From: Saccoglossus kowalevskii
Taxonomy: Eukaryota; Hemichordata; Enteropneusta; Harrimaniidae
Assembly (NCBI RefSeq): GCF_000003605.2
Contig: NW_003149765.1
Location: forward strand, 162,296-226,295
Direction: 5' to 3'
DNA: 64,000 nt
Positions within the stretch are counted from its first letter, which is position 1. The number at the start of each line of letters is the position of its first letter. This document shows positions 34,515 to 48,723 of this stretch, in pieces. The translations under genes and the position numbers were made by a program. The notes beneath the pieces were generated by a model. That model ran no database searches and had not been told where the DNA came from. It was given only the letters and a program-made list of their open reading frames with translations.

Positions 34515-34562
34515 GGTAATTTGTGGTATGTTCTGTTCCTGGTTAGTATCGCATACCATAGG

Positions 34563-34990
34563 TTGTTCAACCTAAATTAGTGAGTTATCTCTTGTGTTAC
34601 GATTGCTCGGTGCTGGTACAATCACGAAGAAAATTACTAAAAAAGTAGGTATTCAGGAGAATGTGTTTTATCAGATACGCATAAGATATTCGAATAATTT
34701 GCATTCTTTAACCCCAGACAGCAGCCGCGACTACACGTGAGTTATAATTCACAGGGTCATTAGTTCAAGTCATTCAAAATACCAACCTTTTCAACTACAC
34801 AACTACGATAAGACGCGCCAAACTTGATGAATGCACGCCTATTCTATCCACACGAACCCTGGGCATTTTATGATTGCAAGCCAACGTACCATGACCATAC
34901 AATACCTCACCAAATTCACAATGCATAGTGGGCGTTACATTTATGTTGAAAAAGCTATCTGTAAATGATTGACTGACAATAATATTTACC
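34563..34990 (-). promoter_or_regulatory. G4 5' flank duplicated with G5 and relic
   Basis: Plus-strand ATTCTATCCACACGA near 34841, CAATACCTCACCAAATT near 34900 and AACGTACC recur with small changes at 47871-47940 (G5) and in reverse at 3330-3440 (relic). A non-coding flank this recognisable marks a recent duplication unit that included the promoter. Confidence 0.6.
34754..34767 (+). promoter_or_regulatory. DR2 half-site pair upstream of G4
   Basis: GGGTCA-TT-AGTTCA fits RGKTCA-NN-RGKTCA. It lies 240 bp upstream of the G4 ATG, inside the flank shared with G5 and the relic. Confidence 0.45.
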
Positions 34991-35959
34991 AAAAAAGCTT
35001 TTTCTAGTAAACAGAATAAAATAGTCTCCCATATCGAGATAGAATTATCATAAACACAGTTTTAATTTTATTAAAAATATTTGCAAAAGAGTTGTAACAT
35101 TGTCAAGCAGTATTGCCGAACATTTGCTCGTAATATACACCTGTGAAAGATACTACCAAACCTTTCCACATAAATTGAATCGTTAATTTTATAAAACTCA
35201 ATTAAACAATCATTACTGAGATCATTTAGGTAACAGTAGATAATAATGTCATGATACACGTAATCAATGGGCTTTGAATCAGTTGAAATACAATGTCGGG
35301 CAAGTTAATCTTAAACCCTATTCAACTAACTTAAGAACCTTAATTTTGGGGTTGTCCTCAATTTTAGTAAATCTTTAACATTAGATAAAACAATTCTTTA
35401 GTGGTTTTTATGTCATGGTGTTCCACGACAGTGAATCACGTACACACGTATTCGGAACAGCGGCTACGCATTATTTGCGATTCAAGGATCCGGGGCTTTA
35501 TTTCTATATTGCCTGTATTCTAGTTATGTCTGTTCAAGGGCGCCACCACATGCTTGCCGTGGACGCGGGTAGTTTTGCATCGAATTATGCCAAGTTTTAC
35601 ATAGTTTAGTGAAAAATACATACTACAACTAATAGAATACATAGAAAGATATCGTATATATATAAAGTGTATAGTGTATGCTGTTTGCGGAAATAAAATA
35701 TACATTCATTTGAACGTTGAGATTAAACAAAATTGAAATACTTATACTTGTGGCATTCATAGATTATTCGCCCTAATATATAAAATGGCCACAGATTCAC
35801 GTCGAATAGGTAATAACAGAATAGGTAGAGATAATTTAATAAAGAATTATAGTTCTGAAGGTATCAAGTATCAGAAGAATTATTATTATGTTTCAACACC
35901 ACATACACATTACCTTGGACATTAATATTAAACTCAAAATTGATTGTATTTTCGAATTT
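34991..35959. other. G4-G5 spacer core
   Basis: Unique sequence between the duplicated 5' flank of G4 and the duplicated 3' flank of G5, presumably containing the duplication junction. No gene seen. Confidence 0.5.
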
Positions 35960-36862
35960 AGCGATTTTGAGAAGGTGACATTGAAATATCAAATACTAGT
36001 ACACAAGAGTGTTATAGTCTACATGTGACACAACATAATTGATGGCTCGAATATTATTCTTGATATCTGAAGATTTTATTACAAAATGCAATAACATACA
36101 TGCAAACTGTACATTAGCTAATTATCCAGTTCTTGGATCGAAATATGCACATTGTTTATGTGGGGTGTGATAAACAGATGTTGAAAAAGTTGCATCCTGT
36201 AAGATTGATTAAATTGGGAATTTATATTCCCATAATATTGCATTCGCATCAATGTTCCAACAGGGGAGTTACTGGGGAGTTTCAGAGGATGTGAAAAATG
36301 TTGTTGACCGCAAATAACCAATTTCTGTCTTGTGTATACTTTTTTTCATTTTAGCATGACATTTGACACTATATATTCGTCACAATGTATACTGGCACGT
36401 GGATTATAGCCGTAACGTTCACTCGATAGCGGTAAAATCACCTGAATATATATTGCGCTGATTAATTTACAAATATTAGAGTTGTTATTATCTCATTGGC
36501 ACACAATTATATTGAGTATAATGTTTAGCTCAAATCTTATTGAATTAGTCATATAGATCAGATGTTCTAAAATATGTACATACATGTAATTAACCAGTTT
36601 CATTGAAGTCTGACATTCAAATTATTATATACTGTATATCGATATTCAATTGGTCAGTAAATTACATAAGACACTTTATTTTGCACTAAACATGCTTCTT
36701 TTATATCTCATAATTGTACAAAATATATAACAGCCTTTACGGTGTTTTGTATACATGAAATTGCTTTTCTAATCAAACTTCATTAACTAGTAAAGTGTAA
36801 AATACCGGTTGATACATTTCAAACACATTTCGACATTGACCATGACACCCAATATCAGTGTT
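35960..36862. repeat. G5 3' flank, duplicated at G4
   Basis: Counterpart of 27170-27982, same order of matching words. It lacks the long AT run found beside the G4 stop and has a possible AATAAA (minus strand) at 36675-36680. Confidence 0.6.
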
Positions 36863-37960
36863 TCAGAGCCATGTCGTATCTGTAGAGTGTTTTATATGGT
36901 TTTCCAGAGGATGAGCTGAAGTATGAAACTCCTTCAAAGTATTCTCGTTCACGATACCTTTCATTAGCATATAGCGAGCACGTAGTACCTTTATTAACTG
37001 TAAAAAAAAATACGTGGTTTGTGTAAGTATAAATAGCATTTATGGTTACCAATGAACCAAGTAAACCGAAACTTTAAAACTGACATCCAATAAATGCATC
37101 ATATGATAAAATTGACTATACATAAAGTCCGTACACTATATTTGACTAAAAATACGGCCAATTTCACGATATAATCCATATTCGTGCTAATTAAATAAAA
37201 AAAAGTGAATTAAATATTAATGAGTGTTCTTACAATGTAAAAGTAAATGTTTCTTTTCTATAGTGAATGTTGTATACACGTTTCGTCAAAACAAATATAA
37301 GCCTCAGCTCACCTCCCCATAGAGCAACTCTTTCTTCATCTGCTCTTCTGTTGTGTTATCATTTGGAATAGTTAACTGTAGATTATAAACATGCAGAGAA
37401 TTATACATGCAGAAATGAACAACTTTTACATTAACGTGATATCCATATTTACTAGCTACTTTTAATATTTCTATGCTCTTACCTCAACGTTTTCATCTGT
37501 GCTCGAGCTAGGCTTGTAGCTACAAAAACACTTTTTGACAATAGAAATCAAACACGAAACTGATGGGATAATGTTATATGGAGCTGGCAATACGGGGGCG
37601 TCGACATAACTCAACCATATCTTCGTCCGCATAAATCTATACTCGACCTCAATATTTTCCTAAGGCAAATCCACAATATGCGAAAAATAATTAAAAAAAA
37701 AATAGATCGGCTTTTAAATTAGAAACAAAGGACGAGTTTTGTTGTTACATCCGTGGTGATTGATCGCAAACGAAAAGAAATAGTGAAAGTTCCACATGTG
37801 TGACTCCCCCCACAAATGTTTAATCACCGACTTAATTACAAACTGCGAATGTGCAATGTACAAAGAAATAAATACACACATATGATACCGCATGGTGGCC
37901 AGTACGCTTCTAACCTGGTAGTGGTACAATAAGCGATGGTGAAATGGGGAGCAGGGAGCA

Positions 37961-38027
<67 letters not shown>

Positions 38028-41000
38028 CATAATTGGTTGGTGGAAGGAAAACCTAATTGGTTACATAGCATTATGATTACATAGGAAAATACCTTACAAG
38101 GAAACTATTGTTTTGGTATGCTGATTCGGAAAAGCGGGTTTGTATATTATGGAGACACGTAAACAAATATATAGAAACAGATCCAGTGGGTGAATAATGA
38201 ATCAACAACTGGAATGAGAAAAGAACCACGAAACATCGCGGGTTGGCCAACACACATTTGGTACGGACAATGAGGGAATCGAATGCCCTGCCCTGTGTCA
38301 AAATAAGTCACATTAAACGATTACAAACGATTACCGATAATCAACAACAGACAACAATTACAAGCCTGTGCTCTCTATAAGGTAGTTATGGTTCATGGCA
38401 ATCAAAGTCTTATTCTTATTCTAGTGCAACTATCCCGAGTGTCCTGGGACACAGTATGTTTGTTTGGGTGAATGACGTCAGGATAGATGACGGCGCGTCG
38501 ACATGACAACGAAAGTTGGCCGTCCTTAACTGAGGCGTTAAGAACATCGCGGAGATTCGAGTCAAACAAAGACAAAAATGCCGATACAATTCACCAGGCA
38601 AACCGTGAATACCACAGACGTACCCTATGATAACAATTTAAAAGCACAGGTCAACCCATCAAAAGATATCATCAAAAGAGGTCATCACACATGTCTTTAA
38701 GCGATTAATCAAGTTGGGGGAAGTCCTTTTCGTAGACGAGCTAGACAGTCAGTTGACCCAGGGTCAGGGAAGAAAAGAAATTTCTTTTGTAAGAGTTCGC
38801 ATTTCACCCAGTGCCTCGTAGTAGTATTTGGTCGTTGTAACTGGGTCACGACCTTTTTATCAACCTCTGTTTTTCGATATCAGAGAAGAAAAAAAGTCAG
38901 GAGCGCATTAGTTTTATTGAGAATTCTATGCCGCGATCTACTGGTAACCCCCCTTGATTTATTTTGCAATAAAGTTTGAAATGAAGCTTTTTTTTTGTTT
39001 AATTGTATCTTGAGTACATCAGTTGATTGGTTTGTCTTCGCAAAGATTTTGTTTAATGCGCTTATGGTTATTTCTTATATTCGCACTGTAGTGTGTAGTT
39101 AGTTCTTTTATTTAAAGTTTAACAATATCCCACCACATTTGCCTGGAGTAAAAGCGACTTTTTCTTTGAGCCATAACAGCCAGAAATCATTAAAAATATA
39201 TATTAGTATTTACCTCTAATGATGACTAGATCTTAAATAAAATCATTTAGCATGTTCTTAAGTATTTAAAAAAAATCAAGCCGATCCACCCCAACGGTGG
39301 GAGCATAAACATTTACCGAGTAAACTGGCGACCCGTCTATCTCCAAATGTATGTGTAGCAAACGTCTGGAGACAACATCAGCAACAATGGAAAAAGAAAA
39401 TAGAAGATATCCATACAATTTTCCACTGGGCTTCATCGGCTTGAACAGTGTAAGTTTCCTGACGGAATAAAAGTCGCTAGAGTGATTTAATTTAGAGCTG
39501 GCATCGCTTCAATGAATCTCGACACACGAACATTGCATGTGACTGCAGACAAACTCATCATTAATGTGAAAAGTAATAAACCATTAATATATGGAACAGA
39601 CATTTAGTAAACATGTAGTGCATTTAAAGATCATAAATCTATTTTCTATTTGTGACTTTTTTAGCTGGTGGTCGAAATTCACGCTTTGTCTTTAAAAGCA
39701 GGGATATTAATTTTATAACAAGTTTAATTATTTTAGAAGCAACCCCTTGGATGCGCACTTTTTCGTTGCTTGGTATAGGGTGGGCTTAGCGCACTTAATT
39801 GGGCGAGCGCGCAAACATCTTTAGAACGGGACAAAAAAGGTAGCCACATGGATAATTTTTCTTCAATTAAATGATCTAACTAAGAAAGGATTAAAAGCAT
39901 CACGAGAAAGCAGTTTTGCTCACACGCTTGAAACAGTGAATGTAATAGCATATGTAGACAGAGTATACAATCAGAGCAGTCAATCGACTCTGCATCATCC
40001 ATGTCATCAGACATATCTACAGGAAATAAAGTCTTTATTGTATCGAAAGGCTCACTCGACACTCCTATTAAAATTAGATAGTAAAGGGGTGGGTTTGTAC
40101 CACCTCCTCACCATTTTCAATATGATCATTTATTGCCTTAACTTCCGTTGAAATTGATCAGTTTTCCAGTACTAGGAGCATGAGTATTGTTTAATTTCGT
40201 CATTATCGTTTCCTTTGTTCTTGTAATTGTCATTTCAATTGCTGGTACGTACGTAGTCCTTGTCGACATTGTCATTCAAAGCATTGTCGTGTGCCTCAAC
40301 TTCAACCTTGTTATTTGAACCCGTGACATGCGCCTCAGAATTATCGACACTATTATTATTTCAGGTGATGGCACGTGATTCATTGTCAATATTCAAATCG
40401 TTTAAACCAATGACAGCCATTCTGTTTAAAGATCGTTCATGTTAACATTGTTATATTTTCGGTCGTGTTATCAATTGCATTTATGTCATAAAGTTTATCA
40501 TTTCTAGTTTGAGCAAGAACATGTTGATCCGTATGTAGAGACTTGGGGTTCGGGTGGGTATCGCTATTTCGAATGGCACGAACACGAACAGGGTCAGTGT
40601 CGCATAATATGCTTTCTTTCTCGCTGTTCATATGCGACATTAACAACATCGTCAAGTTTATCGTCGTCGTCAATATAAACTTGACGGCGACAATTAAACG
40701 TTCTTGTTTCCGTGTCAATCCTACAAACTGGCTGACACGTCTATTCGCTGCGGAGGCCACCATCTTAGAGAGGCCCCACAACGATTACAACAAAAGAGAA
40801 AAGCAAATTATACAGAGAAAGCAAAATGAATGAACCTATATATGCAAGTATTCTAAAAAAAGACAGTATGAAATGGTAGTGACTTACTAACTGTTTGAAC
40901 GTGTTTTGAGGAGCTCTAGCAAAGTGTGGAAGACATGCGCAGATAAATAAATAAATACATTATGTCTGTAAATAAATATTGTATCATCGTCTTGTCTATA

Positions 41001-44000
41001 TGATTTTGCAAAAAGCAAGTCACGAATTGTTATACATTACATTTAATTATGTAAATTACACCATCTAACTGTAACTGCTTAAAATTTGTTACACTTTTTT
41101 ATGTGCAAGCGGTGCCCATCATATTTATTTCTCATATGGCAGTATCGATATCAGTACTCATTAGTCATTATCATTAGTGTTCAAGGTAACAAGCAACTAA
41201 ATCACTTCGGTACATACTGAATTATTTGGTTGGCTGGGTCACGTTGGTTTCTATGCCTCTATACTATCTAGATTGTCAAGACATGTAATACAATTAACCT
41301 TTAATTATACTTACCTTCATTCTTGCATAAGTATCAGACATCATGGCGATGCAGATATTAACCAATACTAGCATACACATAGTACCAAACGATGCATATA
41401 GTATGAACCCCATTGCTTTGTACATAGGTCCTGCATCGACTATAGCCCCAGTAACGTTAAAAAGCAGATCGTCAGCTTTCAAATTGTCCGTCGGGTCGCC
41501 ACCAAAAATCGTGGTAACCAGGGCAACAAACGACGTAGCGAATCTATATTTATGTAAAACAGATAGTAACAGTGTAAAATAGTCAATGATGTTATGTTAG
41601 TTCGTGCGTGTAAGTAAAGTACAGGTTTGTGGGCTATCAGAGACTGAATCATTGTTCAATCAATTCAAACACGGTATAAATGCAGGTTGTTGGAACTTTG
41701 AGTGAAAAAGCAAATGTGCCTAAGGGTAAAAATACAATACCTTGGTCACTGTTTGTATTTCCAATAGGAAATTTACATTAATTCAGTTCTGAAAACATAA
41801 TTTAGTTTCCTTCATGTAGCTTGTTTACACGATTCCCCGTGTATTTGTGAACAAAAAGTAGGCCTGGTATATTTTTGTTTATTAATTTGCTCATTTTTAA
41901 ATAATGTCACAATAGCAGTGTGTAATAATTAACTATAGAAATATATAACATATATAATGCAAACACTAAACGTAGTATTCAAAATTCCAGACAGTCGTTT
42001 GTGAATAAACAATCTATGAACATAATGTGAAAGTTGCATATGATATAAAAATAAATTGTGGGACTTATTTAAATTTGAACATTCCAGATTGAAGCAAGCA
42101 CAGGTTCTTTACTCAGGATGACTATACATGAAATGTTTATTATGCAAATCGAAAACTGTCATCATTAGTTTCAACTAAGTTGCACTTAAACTATTTTTGT
42201 ATGACCTTGGAAGTCATGTAAAACATTCATATGGAAATATTGTTGCGACTTTTCATATAAACCACAAGTACCCACGAGACTGTATTAATATGTTAAACTA
42301 TCTGAGATCTGTCATATTGAAAAAGAGTTTCTCTTCAAGTACAAATTACAATACTCACTCGTTGAAAACATTAGAAGTATCAATATCGTCATATAGGTAG
42401 TAGAATCCAAGGGCAAACGCCACGACAGTGTATACAAATATGATGAAAAACTTGATGACGTCACCAGTCATTGCACTAAATATTAGTAGCATGGGACCGA
42501 GATACAGAGAAAGATAGAAATTCTCCATGGATCGAAGACAAGCAAGAGTGAGAGTGAATGAAGGACACGTGATCCAGAATAAGTACAACTCATTGTTGAT
42601 CGGAACATATTTTAAAAGACTAGCAAGACGGAAGGAGATGTCAGTGAGAAACGAGAACAGGATCAATAAATCCATGTAGTTCCAGAAAGACGTGAAGTAA
42701 CATTTTAATCCGCTTATCCACATTTCTTGAATCTCGCTCCAGATGAGAGCAATAATGTAGATTAGGAGAAAAGTTATAAAATACGCATATGACGATTTAT
42801 AATAAAACGTGCCATCAAGCTCTATGTTAAACAAGACGACCAGAAAAAGAAATTTATAGTAAGCCACCATTTGCATAAGGAATTTGGCTTTAGGGTTATC
42901 CAGAATTTTCGCCACTGGAGAGCAAGGTGCTATGATATATATAACGGCCAGTAGTGGCATTAGTAACACGTATACAATCAAACAGTATATGCAGTACAAA
43001 AACCGCCACCAAAAGCTATTCCTGCAATGCCATCCTGGTTGTCCTTTGTGCCAAGCCTTTCTCAATACGTTCTGACATTTGTAGTGTGCTATTAACTGAG
43101 AAAAAACATTACTTGTAATACATTAGTTCAATACAAATACAGTTAACAAAACATAGACAAGTAAACGCAACACAATCGGTAAAAACAAATACAAATTTTA
43201 TACAATACAATTTTACGTAAAATCACTTTCTTACAAATATGTTCTAAAATACTATTACAATCTCATTAAAATAAATTGTATTATACATGTATTTTTTATT
43301 GAATAAATGTTTTTATATTTGCTATTATTTAACACATTTTACATACATTTATTTTGAATACTTTTAGCTAAGCTTTTTTTTGGTCTTGATGCTCTATAGG
43401 ACTGTGAATTGGGAAAAACTGAAACTCTTTTCTTGTATTGTACATCAGAGCATTTTGTTCAATGAAACAATGAAATCCTCTAATGCACCATTATTTTTGT
43501 GGGTACAATACAATCACAGCACATGCTTATGAATTTTCATTTAATGAATTTTTTTGTGTGTCCTGCAAACACAATATTTGTAGTTGATGATCAATCATAA
43601 TCCGATTTGATGTACATTATAAAGTATCAAACAGCGATGGTTTACCTATGATTTGATTAATACAACACTAATTTACGATAATTATGATTTTGTTGGGGTC
43701 TATTCTACATCAATAAGTTATAGGGAAAGAAATGAGAAACCTTTTAACTTTTAAAATCATTGGGAGATGTATTTCCCATTACCACAGATTGCGCACTTGT
43801 GGTAGCTTCATTCGGATTACTTTACCCGTCATGCACTACAGGATTGTGCACGATAATGTCATAATACATTTTTAACATGGAGAAACAAATGTAATTTTAC
43901 CAAATTTGTTGGCCCAAGTAAGCCAAGAATCTGTAGTGTACATGTTACTAGTAACACTATTTGGTATGTTTTAATATGCATTCGTAGGTTTATAACAAAT

Positions 44001-47000
44001 GAACACAAAGACAATGTGGCTGTATACCTAATGATTTGTAACAACTAATTAATTAATAAGCTCACTGTTCATCATTTAAGTTTGGGGTGTACATAACCAT
44101 TTACAATTATAAATATATCTTGATCATGCATCGGAAACTTACGATTTCTTTCATATTTAACTTTTGGGATTTTAAAATAGTATTGCCATAATGAGATCAA
44201 ATGTGAACAACAGCTAGGAATTTCTTCAATGATAGCAGTAATCACATAGACAAGCTCCAAATTGTTATGCAGGTAACATTTTGTCCTATGTGAAATTCTT
44301 GTTAAATGTTATTGTTAAAAGCAAGTCTTGCTATATATTCTGTAGCCTTTGATCACTAAAATCCAAAATTGGTATCGTATAAATATTTATAGTGAAGCCC
44401 AGACAGTAACTGTAGAAAATTCATGAATTTATATTTTAGTTATAGCAGTTGAGTTGATAAGTAAACTATGCTAGCTACAAATGAAAAATAAACATAACAT
44501 TATATTTGTTCATAGTCTACATAATGTTAACATGCACATCTACATCAATATAAAAACATCGATAAGTTGTCGATAACTCCCCCTCGATGTACATATTTAT
44601 CTGAATGGATGAATGAATGAGATGATTGGCTTAGTTTAAGTAATACTTGACATTCAGTTAAATAGATGTAAACATTCTAAAACAAACAAATATAACCAAT
44701 AATGTAGAAATAAAATCATAGATCAGTAGAAAAAGATCCTGCTATATTAGTTATAACATTTAAGATTTCTTATGCAATTGTTCGTACTCTTGAATAAACA
44801 TCACAGCATAAAATGTTTATAAAACTTTTTATTTTAGTAAAAGTTAAATGGTATGATTACGAATTCTACTGTTGACTTGAAAATCTTCAATAAAGTATAA
44901 AATATGCAAAACAAAATACAACAAAAAATGGGAATTTGCGCTACTTGAAAATCTCAACCAAACAACTAGATACAAATCGAATGAAGAATATCAACGTCTT
45001 TGTTGTATTACTTGCTGTCAATTTGTCTAAAAAGAGTGAAACTCAAAATGTAATTTAAAAAGACATATCAGTGGTTACTATGGTGAGCTTTATTTTCTAT
45101 CAGGAAATACACCTAATTATCATGACAATAAACATAAGATTAAGAGCTTATTTTACAAAGAATTTATATCCATTCAACCGATACGAAGAATCCTCGGCCA
45201 GAGGGACTCAGAGATAAGTGAACAAAGAAAACGTATTTAACTACTAATAATTTAACCTGAAATAATGGAATTGAGTTCATGGGTGATTGATCACTGAATA
45301 TTTTATGAGCAAACCTAAACATTCAAACCAATTGATCAAGTTATGATCAAGCTAACTGAGTGTCAAGTATATAGATGCCATAAACGAATAGTTCTCAAAT
45401 CAGTATTCATTAAATCTATAACTTCTATAACAGACTGTTTCTTCAATACTACGGAACTAGTACTATTTAGTTTGTTATTTTGTCATTCAAATTATTGTTT
45501 TTCATCTTTTCTGTTCTAATTTTGGCGAATAGTTTGGCAAGTTTTAATTTGTAACGTTAAAGCAAACTGTACAATTCTAGCATCAATAATGCATCAATAA
45601 TGCATCAAAGATGCATCAATCTTGTTTTACCACGAATTGTAAATTTGCTCATTCTAAAATAATAATTGTTGACCTTACGCGTCCTTGGGGATTGACCACC
45701 ATAAACCCGGTGAGAAACGTTTTTTAGTACACATAATTGTATTCACCACCTCAAAATTGCTCTCGGTGATATAAACTTCGTGATATGAATATTCACCAGT
45801 TAAGCCCCAAGGACACATATCTGCTGAGTGTGTTGTTCCTCCATAGTTTATGGCAGACACCCGCATAATATATAATGTTATTTTAAGCAAACGCTGTTGA
45901 AGGTAGAAAATGGTATTTACGATTTGACATAATTGGTGGAAATTAATAAATCGTTAAAATGGCCAACAAGCTAGGGTGTTTGTATCGTTTCATGCAAAGT
46001 ACATGTTGCAGTTAATTTTAAATCGTCCGTATGTGTGTTTGTTGTATTCGGGTCGTATTGAATTGAAAGTTGCCATACATATTATTACGAACACTAGGCT
46101 TGATTAGATTTTGATAAAAATACTGATTAGGTGATTTGTATAAAAATCAAATTTAGCATGTTCATTTTGTTATTTTTGCACATATTTGCACATATAAAAT
46201 TGTGTATATGATTGATGTTTATGCAGATGCTGCCCACAATACCGCCCTTTGGTCATTTTGATTCCAATAAAAAAACAGACACCAGTAATCCATCATGAGC
46301 TAGCTATTGTTATTAGCAAGTCTGAACAAATTTAGAATGCGTGCAAGTAGCTAGACCCATAATAATGAATAGGAATGAATAACGTCAAAATAGAAACAGT
46401 TCTAACATAACGCATTGCATTTAGAATCGCACTACAACGAGTTTATGGTACGCACCTCCTTATTGTCGGTTGCTATAGCTTTAGTGACTACTTTTCCTTT
46501 CAGGAGATATTCACTTCTCATTTCTTTAACACCACTGCTTCCACGCATCAGAGTAGACACCTCTCTAGAACTCTCACAACACTCAAGCCAGTCGGTCGTA
46601 TACTGTTGTACCTTATTTTTCAATTCAGTATATCTCGCCTTGGTGAAAACAAAACGAAATAAAAGATACATTATAGAACTGCGTCACACCAAAAGCTACG
46701 TTAGCTGTAATATTTAGTTGCTGTAGTAAAAACGTTTAAAATATATAATGATATAATATCCAATACCAGGGATGTCATTCGAATTTCTCTCGCGTTAGTT
46801 ACTTCCTGTAAATCGTTCGCTAGATCCATTGAAGCCATGACTGGATCACGATTAGCGAGAGTCAGGTACGCAGGTGAAGTTAGGCCACAAAATAAGCTGT
46901 ATCTTAAGTCGTCATCCAAAATATGTTCCTCTCCTGAAATAAAGCATATTCCGTGTAATCTAACACTATATAAGCGTGCATGGTACCGATGTCATGATCA

Positions 47001-47562
47001 ATGTGTCATTGCACTAACCATTACAAGTCGATGGTTTGGGGATACGTTTCACACCACTATCTAACAACAATCGAACCATCTGAAAGTTGTTGCTCTCCGC
47101 AGCCAGCTGTATTGCCGTGACTGGTAGCATTTTCCGCATGACAGCGCAGTTAATGTCGAGTAATCCATTCTGTCCAAAATATGAAAAAGAAGAAAAATGC
47201 AACGATGATTTTTGATTGTAGGGTTTTTGTATGAGCAAATATATACCATGGATTATCAGGTCACTTCGACACAACAACGAGTATGGATAATATATAACAC
47301 AGAACGGTTTCACTACATAGTAGGTGAATACAATGAATGGTCTGTCGCCGTGTAACACACACAAGTAGGTGGATATCAATTATGGATGACTAGTTGATTC
47401 AACTCCTACCTTCAATAACTCTTTCGTTTTTACAACATCGCCGATTTCTACCGTTAATAAGAATTCAGCTTCGTCGTGTGTCAGACCATTTTTACCGTCC
47501 GTGAAATAAGACCACTCTTTTGTTGTCATTTGACAAATATCACGTACGTCTGGCTCCGCCAT
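36863..47562 (-). CDS. G5: short TRPC-like cation channel, 9 exons, 664 aa
   Basis: Exons: 47410-47562, 47019-47169, 46767-46933, 46456-46638, 42359-43095, 41315-41543, 37483-37659, 37313-37375, 36863-36997 (TGA). It is the sister of G4. Start MAEPDVRDIC has an in-frame TAA three codons upstream. Domains by residue: ankyrin region 1-102, TRP_2/linker helices 103-218, S1-S5 219-463 (PGWHCRNSFWW pre-S1, IWSEIQEMWISG, FWNYMDLLI), pore IFGGD 476-480, S6 [16 protein letters not shown] box EYRFMR 546-551, LPAPYNI 564-570, and a final LRARYMLMKG helix. TRPC proteins assemble as tetrameric cation channels, usually downstream of phospholipase C; that role here is inferred. Intron 4 is 3.4 kb. Intron 6 is 3.65 kb, against 0.75 kb in G4, because of an inserted block (about 37800-40930). 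A DR2 half-site pair lies at 47789-47802. Confidence 0.88.
37964..38020. repeat. (AT)n microsatellite in G5 intron 6
   Basis: About 57 bp of pure AT within the intron-6 insertion block of G5. Confidence 0.95.
39880..40790 (-). pseudogene. Degenerate coding-like sequence in G5 intron 6
   Basis: A 114-codon minus-strand frame (40437-40781; includes RRVSQFVGLTRKQERLIV) is followed, after a frame change, by Asn/Asp-rich sequence with two stops (LNDLNIDNESRAIT, then ALNDNVDKDY). An acidic stretch (FPVDMSDDMDDAESIDC) follows at about 39950-40050. I do not recognise the protein. It sits in the block present in G5 intron 6 but absent from G4 intron 6, which suggests an inserted, decayed mobile element or retrocopy. 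No reverse transcriptase, protease or integrase motif is visible. Confidence 0.3.
45579..45622. repeat. Short tandem repeat in G5 intron 4
   Basis: Three to four copies of an 11-bp unit around ATGCATCAATA, expanded relative to the matching site in G4 (near 32595), which has one. Confidence 0.7.
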
Positions 47563-47589
47563 GTTGAATTACGGTATCGGTAAGTCCTA

Positions 47590-47960
47590 TTACCAGGTTG
47601 TTCAGTGCTTATTTCATTATTGATATCTGGGTGCTGGTATAATCACGTAGACGGCTAATTACTAAAACAGTAGGTGTTTAGGTGAACGCGTTTATCACAT
47701 ACACTCGACTATTATGTATTCGGATAACTAGCATTGTTTACCTCCAGACGGCAGCTGTGACCTTACGCGAGTTAGACATAATGCAATGAGGTCATTAGTT
47801 CAGGACATACATTATACCAACCCTTTGAATTACAAAACCGCGATAAGAAGCACGGATAGAATGCCCGCCTATTCTATCCACACGAGCCCTGAGAATTTGA
47901 GGAATACAAGCCAATTATATCAATACAATACCCCACATTCATGTTGGAAAAAAACAATCT
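47590..47960 (-). promoter_or_regulatory. G5 5' flank duplicated with G4 and relic
   Basis: Contains ATTCTATCCACACGAGCCCTG near 47873 and CAATACCCCACATTCATG near 47926, matching G4 at 34841-34940. It also contains the DR2 pair at 47789-47802. Confidence 0.6.
47789..47802 (+). promoter_or_regulatory. DR2 half-site pair upstream of G5
   Basis: AGGTCA-TT-AGTTCA is a perfect consensus DR2 pair 227 bp upstream of the G5 ATG. A TATA-like GGTATAATG (minus strand, near 47811) sits just upstream of it with respect to the gene, so the transcription start may be close. Confidence 0.5.
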
Positions 47961-48723
47961 GTGAAAGAGCGACTGTATTGTTTAGGCAATAATATATACC
48001 AACAATAATTTCGAACTGATTGAGTAATTTAATACAAACCTCGTATATTTTTAAACGTTTATTATCTGATACAAATTATTCGGTCACTTTTATGGTCATT
48101 TTACACCTTATTCGAGATTGAAGAATTCCTACATTGCCTGTATTCTAATTATGAGCATCGCTGTGGGCGGGGTATTTAGGTTTTGACTAACATAGTTAAT
48201 AAATGCTATTTTTATTTGTGCACTTTTATATGAGACAAAACATTATCATCGAATATCTATATTTAGGTGCAGTTATTATGAGCCAAGTAAAGTGATTTAT
48301 GTGAATATTTTGCTAGGCGCCTGTGAACTTTGACTTTGAATACACCTAACAAACGGAATATACTACACTCAATCGCAATCCAAGGCATGACATACACGCT
48401 GCCGCTGAACCTATGTAAGGTAAAATGAATTCCCTAGTTCCATGCTATTTAAATTCCGCTTCTGTATTTTATGACTGAACGAAACCACCCTATTTAAGAA
48501 ACAATCCTTAATGTTATGAAAATTGTTTCTTTCTGTGGTCCAAATTTAAAAAACAACAACAACTGCTAGGCATTCTTTAAACGTAGATAATTGCCAACTT
48601 TCGGTAAAAGTATATGTCTAAAGAATATAACGAGTGTTAACAGCACCTTCAAAAATCAAAGTGACCTTAACTGCCAGTAACCGCATGGTGGCGCCCTTCA
48701 AAAAACGAAGTGTTATTTACGAA

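Larger units (their letters stand above)
37800..40930. other. Insertion block enlarging G5 intron 6
   Basis: G4 intron 6 is 749 bp and G5 intron 6 is 3655 bp. About 70 bp next to exon 7 and about 60 bp next to exon 6 still match between the two. The extra 3 kb holds an AT microsatellite (37964-38020), moderately GC-rich unique sequence at 38400-39000, a TGGCGACCCG word at 39325, and the degenerate coding stretch. Ends are approximate. Confidence 0.5.

Noticed and set aside
34515-34559. In-frame upstream ATG extending G4 by 15 residues
   Set aside because: The equivalent frame in G5 is closed by a stop and the extension is not conserved, so MAEPDV is preferred.
38230-38301. tRNA-like B-box word (CATTCGATTCCC on the minus strand)
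   Set aside because: One base off the B-box consensus, with no matching A-box, acceptor stem or cloverleaf nearby.
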